DNA from: Roseovarius halotolerans
GTDB lineage: Bacteria; Pseudomonadota; Alphaproteobacteria; Rhodobacterales; Rhodobacteraceae
Direction: 5' to 3'
Assembly: GCF_900172255.1 (NCBI RefSeq)
Contig: NZ_FWFU01000005.1
Location: forward strand, 1-64,000
DNA: 64,000 bases
The notes under the pieces were generated by a model that was not told the origin of the DNA, did no database searches, and saw only the letters and a program-made list of their open reading frames with translations. Position numbers and translations under genes: made by a program. Each line of letters starts with the position of its first letter. The stretch's first letter is position 1. Below, piece after piece: positions 1 to 8,634 of this stretch.

Positions 1-702
1 GGCCAGCACCTCTTCGTCGCGCGACAGCTTGTCGAACTCCGCCGACGAACGCGACGCCTCGATGATATTGCGGTTGGACAACACCACGCCCTTGGGCTTG
101 CCGGTGGTACCCGAGGTATAGAGCATCACGCAGACACTGTCGTAATCCAGCTTTTCACGCCGCGCCTTGAGGTCCTCGATGAACTCCCAATAGGCGGCAC
201 GCCCCTGGTCCTGAACCCCGGTGAAGGTGTGCAGCTTGTGATGGTCGTATTTGCGCAGGCCGCGCTGATCGACATAGATCATGTGCTCGAACTGGTGCAA
301 CTGGTCCTGCACATCGATCACCTTGTCCACCTGCTCCTGGTCCTCGACCACGGCGAAACGCGCGCCGCAATGTTCCAGCACATAGGCCATCTCTTCGGCG
401 GCGGCATCCTGATAGAGCGGCACCGGAATCGCCCCCACGGATTGCGCGGCCACCATCGACCAGTAGAAATGCGGCCGGTTGCGCCCGATGATCGCGACGA
501 AGTCGCCCTCGTTCACGCCGAGGTTCAGCAAACCCAGCGCAAAGGCCTCGATTTCCTTCTCGGCCTCGGCCCAGGTCCAGCATTGCCAGATCCCGAACTC
601 TTTTTCACGATAGGCGGGCCTTTCGGCGAACTGCCCGGCGTTGCGTTGCAAAAGCGCCGGAATGGAGCCGAGCCCCTCCGCCGCCTGTGACGACTGTGGC
701 AA
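1..702 (-). CDS. Acyl-CoA synthetase (AMP-binding), 3' part missing
   Basis: N-terminal 234 codons of an adenylate-forming enzyme that would activate a fatty or other carboxylic acid to its CoA thioester; the rest lies beyond the left edge. The AMP-binding signature LYTSGTTGKPKG is visible about 195 residues in, with upstream blocks typical of the long-chain acyl-CoA synthetase branch (IGRNRPHFYW, GAIPVPLYQD). I chose a TTG start because GGAGGA (709-714) sits 6 nt upstream and the reading frame has no earlier ATG with such a site. It is divergent from the sensor kinase gene across about 200 bp, so the two-component pair may control it; that is inference. Substrate unknown. Confidence 0.85.
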   Translation of the reverse strand, partial: MPQSSQAAEGLGSIPALLQRNAGQFAERPAYREKEFGIWQCWTWAEAEKEIEAFALGLLNLGVNEGDFVAIIGRNRPHFYWSMVAAQSVGAIPVPLYQDAAAEEMAYVLEHCGARFAVVEDQEQVDKVIDVQDQLHQFEHMIYVDQRGLRKYDHHKLHTFTGVQDQGRAAYWEFIEDLKARREKLDYDSVCVMLYTSGTTGKPKGVVLSNRNIIEASRSSAEFDKLSRDEEVLA

Positions 703-817
703 ATTATATCCTCCCCGATGTCCGCTTTGCGAACAAGTTCACCCCGGCACGGTGATTCCTCCTACCCTCCAAGGTGCGGAACCGACGCTCGCGGTCAACT
801 TTTTCGTGATCATTTCG

Positions 818-833
818 CAATTCTTACGAATTG
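818..833. promoter_or_regulatory. Inverted repeat, candidate operator
   Basis: CAATTC-TTAC-GAATTG, a perfect 6-bp inverted repeat with a 4-bp spacer, lies in an AT-richer patch between the divergent acyl-CoA synthetase and sensor kinase genes. The position suits an operator for either promoter. No binding protein can be named from sequence; the neighbouring OmpR-type regulator is the nearest candidate, although such regulators often prefer direct repeats. Confidence 0.3.
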
Positions 834-901
834 TAACAGGCTGCCAAACGGCCTTTGCCCCCGCGCGATCCGGTGCTAGCCATTGGCAAGGGGGCATCCC
901 G

Positions 902-2815
902 ATGACATCGAAGCACAACGATACCAACGCCATGACGATGGCGGGCCTCAATCTCATTCAGCAGGCCCTGTCGATCTATGACAGCGACCTCAGGCTGGTG
1001 GTCTGCAACCAGCGCCTTCGCGAGATGTTCGATCTGCCCCGCTGGCTGGTGACGCCAGGCGCCGATTTCAGGGATACCATCCATTTTCTGGCCACCCGCG
1101 GCGATTACGGCGATGTCGGCGATGTCGAGGATTTCGTGCGCACCCGTGTCGAACAGGCCCGCGCCTTCGAGCCCCATTACATGGAGCGCACCCGCGCCAA
1201 TGGCCGCACCATCAGCGTCGAGGGCACCCCCCTGCCCGAAGGCGGCTGGGTCACGGTCTATACCGACATTACCCGCACCAAGCGCCAGGAGGTGCTGTTG
1301 CGCTCGCGCTCCGAGGAACTGTCGGACCAGCTTCTGACCTATTCCGAGGAACTCTCGGCCGCCAACCGCGAGCTTTCGGCAACCATCACCGCGCTCGAGG
1401 AGACCAAGCGCCAGCTGACCGCCTCAGAGGCCCGCGCCCGGCTGACCACCGAGATGATGCCCGCCCATATCGCCCATGTCGGGACGGACCGGCGCTATAC
1501 CTATTCCAACCGCCGCCTCAGCACGGTTCTGCCCGGCGCCTCATCGGATATCGTCGGCCTGCCCATCGAAGACGTGCTCGGCCCGCAGGCCTATACGGCG
1601 ATCGCGCCACGGCTCGATCTGGCGTTTCGCGGCGAGGCCTCGGTGTTCGAGTTCAACCACGAACCAAGCTCGCGGCGCATCCGCGCGGCATTCACCCCCG
1701 ATGACAACCAGGGCGGTGTCTATATCCTGTCGATGGACATCACCGAAGAGGCCCAGACCCGCGCCGCCCTGCAACAGACCCGCCGCCGCGAGATCGCCGC
1801 GCAGCTGACCAGCGGGCTGGCGCATGACTTCTCGAACCTGCTGACGATCATCCTCGGGATGCAGTCAAAGCTGCAACGCATGGAACCCGCCCCCGGACCG
1901 GGCGCGGATGAACTGATCACCGCCACCATCGCGGCGGCGCGGCGCGGCGGCAGCCTTCTGAACCGAATCGCCGACATGACCGGGCGGCGCGAACACCGCC
2001 CGGTGCCGACCGACCTCGGCGCATTCCTCGACGAGCTCGAGACGCTGGTGCGCTCGACCCTGCCCGAAGGCGTCAGCCTGTCCATGCGCAACCTGACCGG
2101 CGCGCATCCCTTCCTGCTCGATCACGGCATGTTGCAGGATTCGCTTCTGAACCTCGTGCTGAACGCGCGCGACGCCTGCGGCGGCGCCGGACACGTCGAA
2201 CTGACGGCCACGCGGGTCCAGGATACCTGGCTCGACTTCACGGTCACCGATACCGGCCCCGGCTTTTCCGAACAGGCGCTCTCGCATGCGCTCGACCCGT
2301 TCTTCACCACAAAGGGCGGCGAGGGCTCGGGGCTGGGACTGACGATGGTCTATGACATGACCAAGCTCGCAGGCGGCCGCGTGCAGCTAGCGAACGGCGA
2401 TACCGGCGGGCGCGTCAGCCTGCGCCTCCCCATGCGCCCGGTGCAGGAGACCGGCGCGCCGGGAATGATCCTCCTGGTCGAGGACAGCCCCGATCTGCGC
2501 GGGACCGTGCGCGACATGCTGCGCGATGCCGGCCATGCGGTGATCGAGGCCGCCTCGGTCGACGAGGCGCTGGCCCTGCTGGCGGACCTGCCGCAGATCA
2601 CGGCGCTGCTCTCGGATATCTCGCTTGAAGGCGACAGGACCGGGCTCGACCTCGTGGGGGACTTGCCCAAGGGGCATTGCCCGGCGTATCTGATGACATC
2701 GCTGCCCCCCGACGACCCGCTGCATATCGCCGCCCGCAAACGCGCGCCGGTGCTGCGCAAACCCTTCACCGCGGCCCAACTGGCCGCGTTTCTGCAACAG
2801 GACCCCGGCCCATGA
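902..2815 (+). CDS. Hybrid sensor histidine kinase with two PAS domains
   Basis: A 637-residue kinase with no membrane segment, so probably a cytoplasmic sensor. Order: PAS (about 10-115), coiled-coil linker (about 125-175), second PAS (about 175-285), HisKA with the phospho-acceptor His308 in LAHDFSNLL, HATPase with N box NLVLNARDAC, DTGPGF and GSGLGL, and a C-terminal receiver with LLVEDS, Asp572 (LLSDIS) and the RKPF lysine. The frame is open for 87 more codons upstream, but the ATG at 902 follows AGGGGG and begins the first PAS-like block. Its stop overlaps the next gene's ATG (ATGA), so kinase and regulator are translationally coupled. Signal unknown. Confidence 0.9.
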   Translation: MTSKHNDTNAMTMAGLNLIQQALSIYDSDLRLVVCNQRLREMFDLPRWLVTPGADFRDTIHFLATRGDYGDVGDVEDFVRTRVEQARAFEPHYMERTRANGRTISVEGTPLPEGGWVTVYTDITRTKRQEVLLRSRSEELSDQLLTYSEELSAANRELSATITALEETKRQLTASEARARLTTEMMPAHIAHVGTDRRYTYSNRRLSTVLPGASSDIVGLPIEDVLGPQAYTAIAPRLDLAFRGEASVFEFNHEPSSRRIRAAFTPDDNQGGVYILSMDITEEAQTRAALQQTRRREIAAQLTSGLAHDFSNLLTIILGMQSKLQRMEPAPGPGADELITATIAAARRGGSLLNRIADMTGRREHRPVPTDLGAFLDELETLVRSTLPEGVSLSMRNLTGAHPFLLDHGMLQDSLLNLVLNARDACGGAGHVELTATRVQDTWLDFTVTDTGPGFSEQALSHALDPFFTTKGGEGSGLGLTMVYDMTKLAGGRVQLANGDTGGRVSLRLPMRPVQETGAPGMILLVEDSPDLRGTVRDMLRDAGHAVIEAASVDEALALLADLPQITALLSDISLEGDRTGLDLVGDLPKGHCPAYLMTSLPPDDPLHIAARKRAPVLRKPFTAAQLAAFLQQDPGP

Positions 2816-3513
2816 GCGCGCCCCTTGTCACCATTCTCGATGACGAACCCGCCATCCGCACCATGCTTTCGGACGCGCTGGAGGATGCGGGCTTTCGCAC
2901 GATGGCTTTCGCGCGCGCCACCGAATTCGAGGCCGCCCTGCGCAGCGCGCGGCCCGACATCTGCCTTGTCGACCTGTCGCTGCCCGACCGCGACGGGCTG
3001 ACGCTGGTGCACCGGCTGGCGCTCGAACAGGGCGCGACGGTGATCATCATCTCGGGACGCGCCCAGGTGCAGGACAAGGTCACCGGGCTGGAACTGGGCG
3101 CGGATGACTACATCATCAAGCCCTTCGACCCCGCCGAGGTGGTGGCCCGCGTGCGCGCCCGCCTGCGCCGCGACAGCGCCACCCCCCAAAGCAGCGAAAC
3201 CGCGCGCTTCAACGGCTGGGTGGCGCATTTCGACCGCTATGTCATGGAAGACGAAAGCGGCGCGGAAACGCCCTTTTCCCATGCCGAGGGCGAAGTGCTG
3301 CGGCTGTTCCTCGAACGTCCCAAACGGCTGATCTCGCGCCAGGCCATGCAGGAGGCCCTTGGCGGCGCGGCCGGCGACAGTTTCGACCGCGCGATGGATG
3401 TGCGCATCTCGCGCCTGCGCACCAAGCTGCGCGAAGACCCGCGAAACCCGCGCCTGATCAAGACGATCTACGGCGCCGGTTACATCTTTCTGGGAGATGT
3501 CACCTGGGGCTGA
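2812..3513 (+). CDS. OmpR/PhoB-family response regulator
   Basis: A 233-residue DNA-binding response regulator. Receiver: acidic pair in ILDDEP, phospho-acceptor Asp54 in CLVDLSLPD, and Lys103 in DDYIIKPF. The C-terminal part is a winged helix ending in RLRTKLREDP...IKTIYGAGYIF, typical of Trans_reg_C. It starts inside the stop of the hybrid kinase gene, so it is very likely the kinase's output. Targets are not shown by the sequence; the divergent acyl-CoA synthetase is the obvious guess. The gene is followed directly by a copy of repeat family A. Confidence 0.93.
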   Translation: MSAPLVTILDDEPAIRTMLSDALEDAGFRTMAFARATEFEAALRSARPDICLVDLSLPDRDGLTLVHRLALEQGATVIIISGRAQVQDKVTGLELGADDYIIKPFDPAEVVARVRARLRRDSATPQSSETARFNGWVAHFDRYVMEDESGAETPFSHAEGEVLRLFLERPKRLISRQAMQEALGGAAGDSFDRAMDVRISRLRTKLREDPRNPRLIKTIYGAGYIFLGDVTWG

Positions 3514-3519
3514 GCAGGT

Positions 3520-3583
3520 CCGGGGGCGCTGCCCCCGCCGCAGCAAGCTGCGACTCCCCCGGGATATTTTTGAACAGAAGAAG
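3520..3583 (+). repeat. Dispersed repeat family A, copy 1
   Basis: First hairpin CGGGGGC-GCT-GCCCCCG (3521-3537), second hairpin CGCAGC-AA-GCTGCG (3539-3552), then the tail ACTCCCCCGGGATATTTTTG and AACAGAAGAA. It starts just after the response regulator stop. The same three-part structure recurs at 32419-32480 (inverted) and 58926-58988, and the tail recurs inverted at 3600-3640. Confidence 0.8.
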
Positions 3584-3599
3584 GCTGCGCGCGACACTC

Positions 3600-3640
3600 C
3601 CTTCATCTGTTTCCAAATATCCCCCGCCGGAGGCATCCGA
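3600..3640 (-). repeat. Dispersed repeat family A, copy 2 (tail, inverted)
   Basis: Read on the minus strand, this segment ends with GGGGGATATTTGGAAACAG and ATGAAG, matching the tail of copies 1, 3 and 4. It faces copy 1 tail to tail about 17 bp away, so the pair could fold into one large hairpin or cruciform. The hairpin portion further right (to about 3680) is diverged. Confidence 0.6.
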
Positions 3641-3753
3641 CCTCTGCGTCCTGGCACGGGCGGCAGAGGGCAAATAATTGCTGCACCCACCTTTCACCCC
3701 GTCGCGCGGGGCGCTAACGTGCCGCCGGTAAGCGAACAGCAGGGCGCACCGAA

Positions 3754-4404
3754 TTGGCCGAAATCATCCTTGTGCGGCACGGGCAGGCCAACAGCCATGC
3801 CACCGATGAAACGAGTTATGACCACCTTTCGGATCTGGGCCGCGAACAGGCGGCCTGGCTGGGGGCACATATGCGCGCGACCGATCCGCATTTCGACCGG
3901 GTGGTCACGGGCACGCTGCGCCGGCAGGCCGATACCGCGCGCGCAATGGGCTATGACATCACCGCCCAGGATGCCCGCCTCAACGAGCTGAGCTACTTCG
4001 CGCTGGCCCAGGCGCTGGAGGATCAGCACGGCATCCCGGCGCCGCGCGATCCGACCGAATTCGCCATCCACCTGCCGCAGGTCATCGACCACTGGACCCG
4101 CGACACGCTGGAAGGCATTCCCGAGCCGTTCTCGGCCTTCTCGACGCGCATCACCGGGCTGATCGACGAGATCTGCGAGACGCCGGGACGCACGCTTCTG
4201 GTCACCTCGGGCGGGGTGATCGGCATGGTCATGCGCCACGCGCTCGGCCTTGGAAACGGCGGCATGGCGCGGATGATGCTGCAGATCATGAACAGCTCGG
4301 TGCATCGTCTGGAATATGTCCACGACATGCTGATGGTCGGCGCTTTCAACGCCACGCCCCATCTTGATACGCCCGACCGGGCACATGCTCGCACCTTCGT
4401 CTGA
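3754..4404 (+). CDS. Histidine phosphatase family protein
   Basis: A 216-residue member of the phosphoglycerate mutase-like branch of the histidine phosphatases. The catalytic motif LVRHGQAN is at residues 6-13, a second conserved Arg lies in TGTLRRQADTA, and the distal region has LLVTSGGVIGM, although the second catalytic His is less obvious (MRHALG follows). No signal peptide. The start is TTG at 3754, chosen because the motif must lie at the N-terminus. It stands 14 nt before the glutathione transferase gene and may share its operon. Substrate unknown. Confidence 0.8.
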   Translation: MAEIILVRHGQANSHATDETSYDHLSDLGREQAAWLGAHMRATDPHFDRVVTGTLRRQADTARAMGYDITAQDARLNELSYFALAQALEDQHGIPAPRDPTEFAIHLPQVIDHWTRDTLEGIPEPFSAFSTRITGLIDEICETPGRTLLVTSGGVIGMVMRHALGLGNGGMARMMLQIMNSSVHRLEYVHDMLMVGAFNATPHLDTPDRAHARTFV

Positions 4405-4418
4405 AAGGAAACAGGACC

Positions 4419-5039
4419 ATGATGAGATTCTATTACGCCCCCGGCACCATTTCGATTGCCGTCGCCTATGCACTTGAAGATACCGGCGTGAAATACGAGC
4501 CGGTCGCGCTCGATTTCAAGGCCGCCGAGCAGAGCAGCGCCGAGTATCTTGCGATCAACCCCAAGGGCCGCGTACCCGCGCTGGTCACGGACCAAGGCAT
4601 TCTGACCGAAACCGGCGCGATTCTGGACTATCTCGCCACCCTGGTGCCCGACCGCATGCTGGTGCCCGATGATGCATGGCAGGCCGCACAGATGCGCAGC
4701 GCAATGTGCTACCTCGGCAGCACCGCGCATGTGAATCACGCGCACAAGCTACGTGGCAGCCGCTGGGCCACCAGGCAGGACTCGTTTGACGACATGACCG
4801 CAAGGGTCCCCGAAACCATGGCCGCGACCTGTCGCTTCATGGAAGACAACTGGGCGCTCTCGCCCTTCGTGCTGGGCGAGCGGATGAGCATGGCTGACCC
4901 TTATCTTTATTCGGTCTGCACCTGGCTAGAGGGCGACGGCGTCGACATCACCGATTATCCGAAACTGGCCGCCTTCTTCGCGAAGATGAGCGACCGCCCC
5001 GCCGCCGCCGCGATGCGCGACAAGGGCTTCACGCGCTGA
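4419..5039 (+). CDS. Glutathione S-transferase family protein
   Basis: A 206-residue cytosolic glutathione transferase. The N-terminal thioredoxin-like domain (1-80) has YYAPGTISIAVAYAL, the cis-Pro block GRVPALV and the glutathione-binding LTETGAILDYLA; the helical C-terminal domain has MSMADPYLYSV. The site AAAGGA precedes the ATG. It lies 19 nt before a saccharopine dehydrogenase gene and is in the same operon by spacing. A role beside lysine breakdown (for example removal of reactive semialdehyde) is only inference. Confidence 0.88.
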   Translation: MMRFYYAPGTISIAVAYALEDTGVKYEPVALDFKAAEQSSAEYLAINPKGRVPALVTDQGILTETGAILDYLATLVPDRMLVPDDAWQAAQMRSAMCYLGSTAHVNHAHKLRGSRWATRQDSFDDMTARVPETMAATCRFMEDNWALSPFVLGERMSMADPYLYSVCTWLEGDGVDITDYPKLAAFFAKMSDRPAAAAMRDKGFTR

Positions 5040-5058
5040 ACCGCCGAAAGGACTCCCG

Positions 5059-6114
5059 ATGACCCATCTCTGGCTTCGCGCCGAACAACGCCCCAACGAG
5101 GACCGCACCGGCCTGACACCCGAAGGCGCGGCCAAGCTGATCGCGCAGGGCATTCGCGTCACTGTCGAGGAAAGCCGCAGCCGCATCATCCCGATTGACG
5201 GCTACCGTCAGGCGGGCTGCGAGATCGCGCCCGAGAACACCTGGCCCGACGCCCCGCGCGACGCGATCATCTTCGGGCTCAAGGAACTGCCCGATGACGG
5301 CACGCCGCTGCCCCATCGCCACATCATGTTCGGCCATGCCTTCAAGGGCCAGCATGCGGGCCGCCGTCTGCTGGAACGGTTCAGGGCCGGTGGCGGCACG
5401 CTTTTCGACCTGGAATACCTGGTCGACGAACAGGGCCGCCGGGTCGCCGCTTTCGGCTATTGGGCGGGCTATGCGGGGGCGGCTGTCAGCCTGATGGCCT
5501 GGACCGCGCAACAGGCGGGCGAAACCTGCCCTCCCGTGGCCTCCTATCCCAACAAACACGCGCTCCTCGAGGATCTGGCCGGGCGCCTGGACGCCACCGG
5601 CCGCGCCCGCCCCGGCGCCATCGTGATCGGCGCGCTTGGACGGGTCGGCACGGGTGCCGCGGATCTCTGCGAGGCGGTGGAGGTGACGACCACCAAATGG
5701 GACATGGCCGAAACCGCCTCGGGCGGCCCCTTCCCCGAAATCCTGGCGCATGACATCTTTCTCAACTGCATCTTCGCCCGCCCCGGCACACCGGTTTTCG
5801 TCCCCGCCTCGGCGCTTGACAGTAATCGCCGCCTGACCGTCATCGGCGACGTGGCCTGCGACCCCGACAGCGATTACAACCCGGTCCCGGTCTATGATGC
5901 CGCAACCACGTGGGATCGCCCGGTGACGCGCGTCCATGACGCACCCCCGCTCGACGTGATGGCGATCGACAACCTGCCCTCGCTCCTGCCGCTGGAATCC
6001 TCACAGGATTACGCAGCACAGCTTCTGCCCTCGCTGCTCTCATTGGGGCAGCCCGACCAGGGTGTCTGGGCGCGTGCGCGGGCCACATTCAACGACCATA
6101 TGAAGGAGGTATGA
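5059..6114 (+). CDS. Saccharopine dehydrogenase (L-lysine-forming type)
   Basis: A 351-residue protein of the AlaDh/PNT-fold Lys1 family, which interconverts saccharopine with lysine and 2-oxoglutarate. The N-terminus (LWLRAEQRPNEDRTGLTPEGA), the LKELPDDGTPLPHRHIMFGHAFKGQ block and the nucleotide-binding VIGALGRVGTGAADLCEA segment support the call. It is preceded by GAAAGG and followed 2 nt later by a second saccharopine-type gene, so the two half-reactions are side by side. In bacteria of this group the pair is thought to serve lysine catabolism; the direction is not shown by sequence. Confidence 0.88.
   Translation: MTHLWLRAEQRPNEDRTGLTPEGAAKLIAQGIRVTVEESRSRIIPIDGYRQAGCEIAPENTWPDAPRDAIIFGLKELPDDGTPLPHRHIMFGHAFKGQHAGRRLLERFRAGGGTLFDLEYLVDEQGRRVAAFGYWAGYAGAAVSLMAWTAQQAGETCPPVASYPNKHALLEDLAGRLDATGRARPGAIVIGALGRVGTGAADLCEAVEVTTTKWDMAETASGGPFPEILAHDIFLNCIFARPGTPVFVPASALDSNRRLTVIGDVACDPDSDYNPVPVYDAATTWDRPVTRVHDAPPLDVMAIDNLPSLLPLESSQDYAAQLLPSLLSLGQPDQGVWARARATFNDHMKEV
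6103..6110 (+). promoter_or_regulatory. Strong Shine-Dalgarno that decides a start
   Basis: AAGGAGGT overlaps the end of the upstream gene. It lies immediately against the ATG at 6111 but 6 nt before the in-frame ATG at 6117. The normal spacing favours 6117 as the start of the second saccharopine dehydrogenase. Confidence 0.6.
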
Positions 6115-6116
6115 CC

Positions 6117-7259
6117 ATGACCATTCACTGGTGCGGAACCGGCCTTTCGGCCATCCCCGGCCTGCGCCGCCTGATCGAGGCAGGCCATGACGTGACCGTC
6201 TGGAACCGGACGACCGACAAGGCAAAGCAGGCGGTCGGCGACCTGACCGACAACATCCATGCATTCGATATCGATGCGCTTGGCGCGACGCTGGCCAAGG
6301 GCGATCTGGTGGTGTCGATGCTGCCCGGCGACTGGCATGTGCCGCTGGCGGAACTCTGCATCGAGAAGGGCGCGAATTTCGTCTCCTCCTCCTATATCGC
6401 CCCCGAGATGCGCGCGCTTGACGACAAGGCCCGCGAGGCCGGCGTGGCCTGCGTCAACGAAGTCGGGCTCGATCCGGGGATCGACCACCTGATGGCGCAT
6501 CACCTCGTCGCCGAGTATCGCGACTCGGACGCCTATCACCCGGCCAATGACCTCAGCTTCACATCCTATTGCGGCGGCGTTCCCAAGCACCCCAACCCCT
6601 TCCGCTACAAGTTCAGCTGGTCACCGCTTGGCGTGCTCAAGGCGCTGCGCTCGCCCTCGCGCTCGATCCGCGATTATTCGGAGCTCAACGTCACCCGGCC
6701 CTGGGATGCGCTCTCCAGCTACACCGCGCCCCTGCCAACGCCCGAAACCTTCGAGGTCTACCCGAACCGCGATTCGGTGCCCTTCATCGAGGATTACCGC
6801 TTTGATCCGGCCTGGCAGATCAAGGAATTCGTACGCGGCACGCTCAGGCTCAATGGCTGGTCCGATGCCTGGTCCGACATTTTCCGCGAGATCGAGACCC
6901 TCGAAGGCCCCGCGGGCGATGCCAGGCTCAAGGAAATGTCCGACCAGTTCTGGCAGGACCACGCCTATGACGAGGACGAACCCGACCGCGTCATCATGTG
7001 CGTCTCGCTCAAGGCCGAGCGTGAGGGCAAGGTGGTCTGGCACAAGACCTACGTGATGGATGCATGGGGCGACGAACGCGGCACGGCGATGGCGCGGCTT
7101 GTCTCGATCCCGGTATCGCTGGCGGTCGAGGCGGTGATGAACCGCGAGATCCCAGCCGGTGTCCACCCCGCGCCGCATGACCCCCGCCTGATCGACCGCT
7201 TCCTCGGCGAGGTCGACAAGCTGGCGCAGCATCTTCAGGTGGTCGATCACACCGCCTGA
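6117..7259 (+). CDS. Saccharopine dehydrogenase (glutamate-forming type)
   Basis: A 380-residue protein of the Lys9/saccharopine dehydrogenase C-terminal family, predicted to split saccharopine to glutamate and 2-aminoadipate semialdehyde. The Rossmann N-terminus is WCGTGLSAIPGLRRLIEAG, followed by VSMLPGDWHVPLAELCIEKG and FVSSSYIAPEM, then the family block NEVGLDPGIDHLMAHH. An ATG at 6111 is also in frame but lies against the Shine-Dalgarno. With the preceding gene it forms the split version of the plant/animal bifunctional lysine-degrading enzyme. It converges on the next gene with only 15 bp between stops. Confidence 0.88.
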   Translation: MTIHWCGTGLSAIPGLRRLIEAGHDVTVWNRTTDKAKQAVGDLTDNIHAFDIDALGATLAKGDLVVSMLPGDWHVPLAELCIEKGANFVSSSYIAPEMRALDDKAREAGVACVNEVGLDPGIDHLMAHHLVAEYRDSDAYHPANDLSFTSYCGGVPKHPNPFRYKFSWSPLGVLKALRSPSRSIRDYSELNVTRPWDALSSYTAPLPTPETFEVYPNRDSVPFIEDYRFDPAWQIKEFVRGTLRLNGWSDAWSDIFREIETLEGPAGDARLKEMSDQFWQDHAYDEDEPDRVIMCVSLKAEREGKVVWHKTYVMDAWGDERGTAMARLVSIPVSLAVEAVMNREIPAGVHPAPHDPRLIDRFLGEVDKLAQHLQVVDHTA

Positions 7260-7274
7260 CGACGCGCAACGCGA

Positions 7275-8594
7275 TCATTCCGCCCCGTTGCGCCCTGCCG
7301 CGCGCGCCTGCTCGCGCGCGCTTGGATGGGCCGAGGGGCGGAACGGCACCTTTACCACTTCTGCCGCCACCGGCTGCCCGGATTGCGCCGTATAGCGTGC
7401 GGGCAGTTCCACCAGGCATGTCGTGCCGAGCTCCGTCATGTCCCAGGGGACATAGCCAAGCGCGATGTTGCATTCCAGCTCAGGTGACCACCAGGGCGAT
7501 GTGACATAGCCCGCCCGCCTGCCGTCTGGCCGCGCGATCAGCCAGAAATCGGGCGCGTAATCGGTGATCGGCGCGCCACCCATCTTCACCCCCACCAGCT
7601 TGAGGTCAAAGGGGTAGTCGCCCGCCTCGATCCTGTCGCGCTGCGCCTCGAGCGCGGCGCGACCGATGTAATCCGCCTCTTTCTTGCGCGGCACCTGATA
7701 GGCCAGGTTGACCTGGAACGGCGAGGTCTCGGCGTCCATGTCCTGCCCCCATGACAGGATTCCCGCCGCGATCCGGCGGTGATGCGCGGGTGCAATCACC
7801 CGCAGGCCGAACCGCGCGCCATGTCCCAGAACCGCATACCACATGGCCTCGGCATTGAGCGTGGCGTCGCGCAGATAGATCTCGTAACCCTTCTCGCCGG
7901 AAAACCCGGTCTGGCTGACCAGCACCGAACAGCCCGCCAGCTCGCTTTCCATCAGCTCGTAATAGCGCAGCTCGCGGATAGATTCGCCGAACATGTCGAC
8001 CATCAGGTCCTCGGATAGCGGCCCCTGCACCTGCACCGGCGCGACGTCGATCTCGTCGATCTCGACATCGTGGCCAAGACCCACGTTCAGCCCCTGCAAC
8101 CACATGCCCAGATCGCTGTCCGAGATCGAGAACCAGAACTCGTCCTCTGCCAGCCTCAGCAGCACCGGATCGTTGAGGATGCCGCCCCGCTCGTTGCAAA
8201 GGATGGTGTATTTGCCATGCATCGGCGCGATCTTGCTGGCGTCGCGCGTGATGACCCGGTTCACGAAGGCCTCGGCATCGGGGCCGCGCACCCGAATCTG
8301 GCGCTCTACCGCGACGTTCCACAGCGTGACGCGATTGACCAGCGCGTCATACTCGGCCATCGCGCCACCATCCTCGGGGCGCACATAGCCGCGCGGGTGA
8401 TACATGCGGTTATAGACTTCGGCGCGCCAGCAGCCTGCCTCGATGGACATATGCCAGAACGGCGATTTGCGCACCCGTGTCGAGATCAGCATCTGAACGG
8501 GCGTTGGTCCGGATTGTCTGAGGTTGATCGGCACCAGCCTGTCCGACTGCGCCACACCCGGCACGTTGGGATGAAACCTGTCGCTTTCGCTCAT
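7275..8594 (-). CDS. GcvT/DmdA-like aminomethyltransferase family protein
   Basis: A 439-residue folate-binding enzyme of the glycine cleavage T family. The fold is seen in LVNRVTLWNVAVERQIRVRG, GGILNDPVLLRLAEDEFWF, APVQVQGPLSEDLM, VSQTGFSGEKGYEIY and the C-terminal barrel domain (after about 330). It resembles DMSP demethylase DmdA in general plan but is longer at the N-terminus (about 60 residues before the first block) and differs at many positions, so I do not call it DmdA. Such proteins move a methyl or methylene group to tetrahydrofolate. The ATG at 8594 follows GGGAGGG; the frame extends upstream without a better site. Substrate unknown. Confidence 0.8.
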   Translation of the reverse strand: MSESDRFHPNVPGVAQSDRLVPINLRQSGPTPVQMLISTRVRKSPFWHMSIEAGCWRAEVYNRMYHPRGYVRPEDGGAMAEYDALVNRVTLWNVAVERQIRVRGPDAEAFVNRVITRDASKIAPMHGKYTILCNERGGILNDPVLLRLAEDEFWFSISDSDLGMWLQGLNVGLGHDVEIDEIDVAPVQVQGPLSEDLMVDMFGESIRELRYYELMESELAGCSVLVSQTGFSGEKGYEIYLRDATLNAEAMWYAVLGHGARFGLRVIAPAHHRRIAAGILSWGQDMDAETSPFQVNLAYQVPRKKEADYIGRAALEAQRDRIEAGDYPFDLKLVGVKMGGAPITDYAPDFWLIARPDGRRAGYVTSPWWSPELECNIALGYVPWDMTELGTTCLVELPARYTAQSGQPVAAEVVKVPFRPSAHPSAREQARAAGRNGAE

Positions 8595-8634
8595 GGTCCT
8601 GCCCTCCCGCCTTTCGGTCAAGATCGCAGCTTCA

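Noticed and set aside
7275-8594. DMSP demethylase DmdA
   Set aside because: General fold fits, but the protein is longer at the N-terminus and differs in many conserved stretches I remember from DmdA; only family level is safe.
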